Of a stretch of DNA of 36,316 bases, positions 34,548-36,316 are shown piece after piece. The translations under genes were made by a program, and so were the position numbers. How positions within the stretch are numbered: position 1 is the stretch's first letter; the number at the start of each line of letters is the position of its first letter. This stretch comes from Paracoccaceae bacterium (GTDB lineage: Bacteria; Pseudomonadota; Alphaproteobacteria; Rhodobacterales; Rhodobacteraceae), in the NCBI GenBank assembly GCA_902602765.1, contig CACKSH010000018.1:1-36316 (forward strand), read 5' to 3'. Under the pieces are notes generated by a model. That model did no database searches, was not told the DNA's origin, and was given only the letters and a program-made list of their open reading frames with translations.

Positions 34548-35690
34548 TTGGCTGGAATAACACTTAAGGGTGTAACTAAAGCATATGGTTCACAAAGTGT
34601 TCTGAATGACATAAACTTGGACATTGCTGACGGTGAATTCCTAACCCTTGTAGGACCATCTGGATGTGGAAAATCAACTACATTACGAATAATTGCGGGT
34701 TTAGAAACACAGTCAACCGGCGACGTATTTATCGACGGCTCAATTGTAAACGAAACTAGACCTAGCAAACGTGACTTAGCAATGGTGTTTCAATCCTATG
34801 CTCTTTATCCTCACCTAACAGTCCATCAAAACCTAATCACGCCACTAAAACTGCGAGATTTAACAGCACTCGAAAGGGTCCCTTTGTTTGGACATTTAAT
34901 GCCTGAACGTAGCAAAAAAATGTCAATTATTTCCTCTGAGGTGCAAAAAGTAGCAGAAATCTTAAAGATTGAACCACTTCTAGATAGAAAGCCGGGGCAA
35001 CTTTCGGGAGGTCAAAGACAACGGGTTGCACTTGGTAGGGCTATGGTAAGAAACCCAGCGGCTTTTCTTATGGATGAGCCACTGTCAAATCTTGATGCAA
35101 GTTTAAGGGTGCATATGCGCGCCGAACTTTCCGAATTACACAGAGAACTTAAAGCAACATTTATTTATGTCACTCACGATCAAGCTGAAGCTCTGACAAT
35201 GTCAGACAGAATAGCGGTGATGATGGATGGAGATTTGCTCCAGCTTGGACCACCTGACGAAGTTTACGAAGACCCTACAGACATTCGAGTGGCGGAGTTT
35301 ATAGGAAGTCCAAAAATGAATATTTTACCAGCAAGTTGTGATGAAAAAGGGTCGATTGATTGTCTCGGTCAAAAAATAAAAGTAGCGCTCAAAGACAAGA
35401 CAAAACAGTCTTTATCGATAGGTATCCGACCCGAAGATTTAGTTTTACAATCTGGCGCTAAAAGTTCTTTTTCTGGACTATTAACTTATAAGGAGAACCT
35501 TGGATCTGATGTTTTTCTCCATCTAGATATTGGATTAGAAACCCAAAAAGTAGTCATTCGGGCCGATCCACAAGATGCTAACTCCACAAAAATTGGTGAC
35601 AAAATTTCTTTTGGGGCAAGTCCCAATAAGTATCTTGTATTTGACGCGAACGGCAAGAGAATTGATGCAAAAGGAAGGGGTAACAGTTAA
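34548..35690 (+). CDS. ABC transporter ATP-binding protein (MalK/UgpC type)
   Basis: Cytoplasmic ATPase of a carbohydrate-type importer. Walker A is GPSGCGKST, the Q-loop VFQSYALYPH, signature LSGGQRQRVALGRAM, Walker B AAFLMDEPLSNLD and H-loop VTHDQAEA, followed by the regulatory OB-like domain (IGIRPEDLVL). The TTG at 34548 is taken as the start because GGGGGGAG ends 5 bases before it; the ATG at 34533 overlaps that site. The helical subdomain carries roughly 20 extra residues (LERVPLFGHLMPERSKKM) compared with MalK, a variant I recall from other roseobacter transporters. It overlaps the permease gene by one base. Confidence 0.93.
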   Translation: MAGITLKGVTKAYGSQSVLNDINLDIADGEFLTLVGPSGCGKSTTLRIIAGLETQSTGDVFIDGSIVNETRPSKRDLAMVFQSYALYPHLTVHQNLITPLKLRDLTALERVPLFGHLMPERSKKMSIISSEVQKVAEILKIEPLLDRKPGQLSGGQRQRVALGRAMVRNPAAFLMDEPLSNLDASLRVHMRAELSELHRELKATFIYVTHDQAEALTMSDRIAVMMDGDLLQLGPPDEVYEDPTDIRVAEFIGSPKMNILPASCDEKGSIDCLGQKIKVALKDKTKQSLSIGIRPEDLVLQSGAKSSFSGLLTYKENLGSDVFLHLDIGLETQKVVIRADPQDANSTKIGDKISFGASPNKYLVFDANGKRIDAKGRGNS

Positions 35691-36316
35691 TGCAAAATTC
35701 AAAAGTGCATTACTGGTTTATCGCACCGGCACTGTTGCTTATGTTTATTTTATTGATCTTGCCTGTGATAGTCGCAGCAACGCTATCAATGACAGATTAT
35801 AGTCTTGGAAATAGCTCGTTCAATTGGATTGGAACGGACAACTACGAGAAATTATTTTCTCGGAGAAGCTACGCGAAGATGTTTAGTGCTTCTCTAACAT
35901 ATGTGCTTATTGTTGTGCCAATATCAGTTGCACTAGGGTTGGGATCGGCTCTACTTATCTCAAGCCTCAGGATTGGCAATGAATTGTATAAGGCAATTTT
36001 CTTTTTGCCTGTCATGGCGACCCTACTTGCGATGGCGATCGTGTGGGAATTTGCACTAAATCCAATCATGGGTGTAGTTAATGACATCCTTCGATCAGGC
36101 TGCGACAAAAGGCTTATTTATGGTTTCTTTACTGGGTCTTGGTATGGCGCCGATCCGTTGCAAAGCTGGTATGGAGCAGCATGTGCCGATAGGTTTCCGA
36201 TATGGTTAGGCGACAAAAGGTATGCCCTGGGAACAATTGCATTTATCGGAATTTGGCAAGGATTTGGTTTCAACATGGTTCTGTATCTTGCTGGCCTTAC
36301 ATCAGTGCCACGCGAA
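35690..36316 (+). CDS. ABC transporter permease, MalF-like (partial, runs off the end)
   Basis: First 209 codons of an inner-membrane permease. It begins MQNSKVHYWFIAPALLLMFI with a membrane helix, then LSMTDYSLG and WIGTDNYEKLF typical of MalF/UgpA-like proteins, further helices (VLIVVPISVALGLGSALL, FFLPVMATLLAMAIVWEF), and the start of the EAA loop at LYLAGLTSVPRE. Between helices there is a longer external loop of about 45 residues with two cysteines and many aromatic residues. The start ATG overlaps the ATPase stop as TAATG. The second permease and binding protein should lie beyond the window. Confidence 0.9.
   Translation, partial: MQNSKVHYWFIAPALLLMFILLILPVIVAATLSMTDYSLGNSSFNWIGTDNYEKLFSRRSYAKMFSASLTYVLIVVPISVALGLGSALLISSLRIGNELYKAIFFLPVMATLLAMAIVWEFALNPIMGVVNDILRSGCDKRLIYGFFTGSWYGADPLQSWYGAACADRFPIWLGDKRYALGTIAFIGIWQGFGFNMVLYLAGLTSVPRE

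Noticed and set aside
1-36316. Mobile island, prophage, CRISPR or defence system
   Set aside because: No integrase, transposase, phage gene, spacer-repeat array or defence-type domain was recognised; genes are housekeeping, transport and catabolic.

Overview
This window looks like a piece of chromosome from an A+T-rich marine alphaproteobacterium, most likely a pelagic Rhodobacterales (Roseobacter-group) lineage. The basis is gene content and order: a cdd-deoA-deoB-add-upp nucleoside-salvage operon, cobS/cobC/cobU, hemP followed by a cysteine-rich hypothetical gene, a GAAC-N7-GAAC SOS box of the alphaproteobacterial type, and protein sequences that read as roseobacter-like. The assignment is from memory of these families; no search was run. 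No tRNA, rRNA, CRISPR array, transposase or integrase was seen, so this is not an obvious genomic island.

Layout. 0.1-2.8 kb: an acyl-CoA synthetase and a membrane protein resembling an M48 peptidase that has lost its zinc motif. 2.8-7.4 kb (minus): nucleoside-salvage operon, with a perfect 32-bp palindrome upstream of cdd. 7.7-10.4 kb: a NUDIX hydrolase with an expanded Nudix box, a DMT exporter and a Tas-type aldo/keto reductase. 10.4-13.35 kb: an SOS-boxed ImuA-like gene, metG, and a secreted SNase-like nuclease that has no ATG/GTG/TTG start. 13.5-15.5 kb: an Fe(II)/2-oxoglutarate oxygenase divergent from a ferric-iron ABC binding protein. 15.6-17.5 kb: cobalamin nucleotide-loop genes. 17.5-21 kb: a putative iron-uptake locus. 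It has hemP and two small partners on one strand, a DUF4856/imelysin-like secreted protein and a membrane hydroxylase on the other, and a promoter embedded in large inverted repeats between them.

21.1-28.7 kb: a GcvT/DmdA-like folate enzyme convergent with a phosphonate operon, phnW-phnA-phnY plus a class III PLP enzyme, divergent from a LysR regulator. PhnW, PhnY and PhnA together turn 2-aminoethylphosphonate into phosphonoacetaldehyde, phosphonoacetate, and finally acetate plus phosphate. Next come a MocR-type (GntR-aminotransferase) regulator with three tandem 11-bp repeats in its promoter, and a DUF47-Pit phosphate transport pair. Released phosphate and Pit transport may be linked, but this is inference.

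32.1-36.3 kb: a uroporphyrinogen-decarboxylase-like gene interrupted by a frame change at a run of nine A, a LysR regulator, and the start of a carbohydrate-type ABC transporter operon (ATPase, then a MalF-like permease that runs off the window end). The observations most worth checking are the regulatory DNA structures (7451-7482, 18400-18476, 30139-30171, 10423-10437), the A9 frame change, the nuclease without a canonical start, and the extra PLP enzyme in the phosphonate operon.
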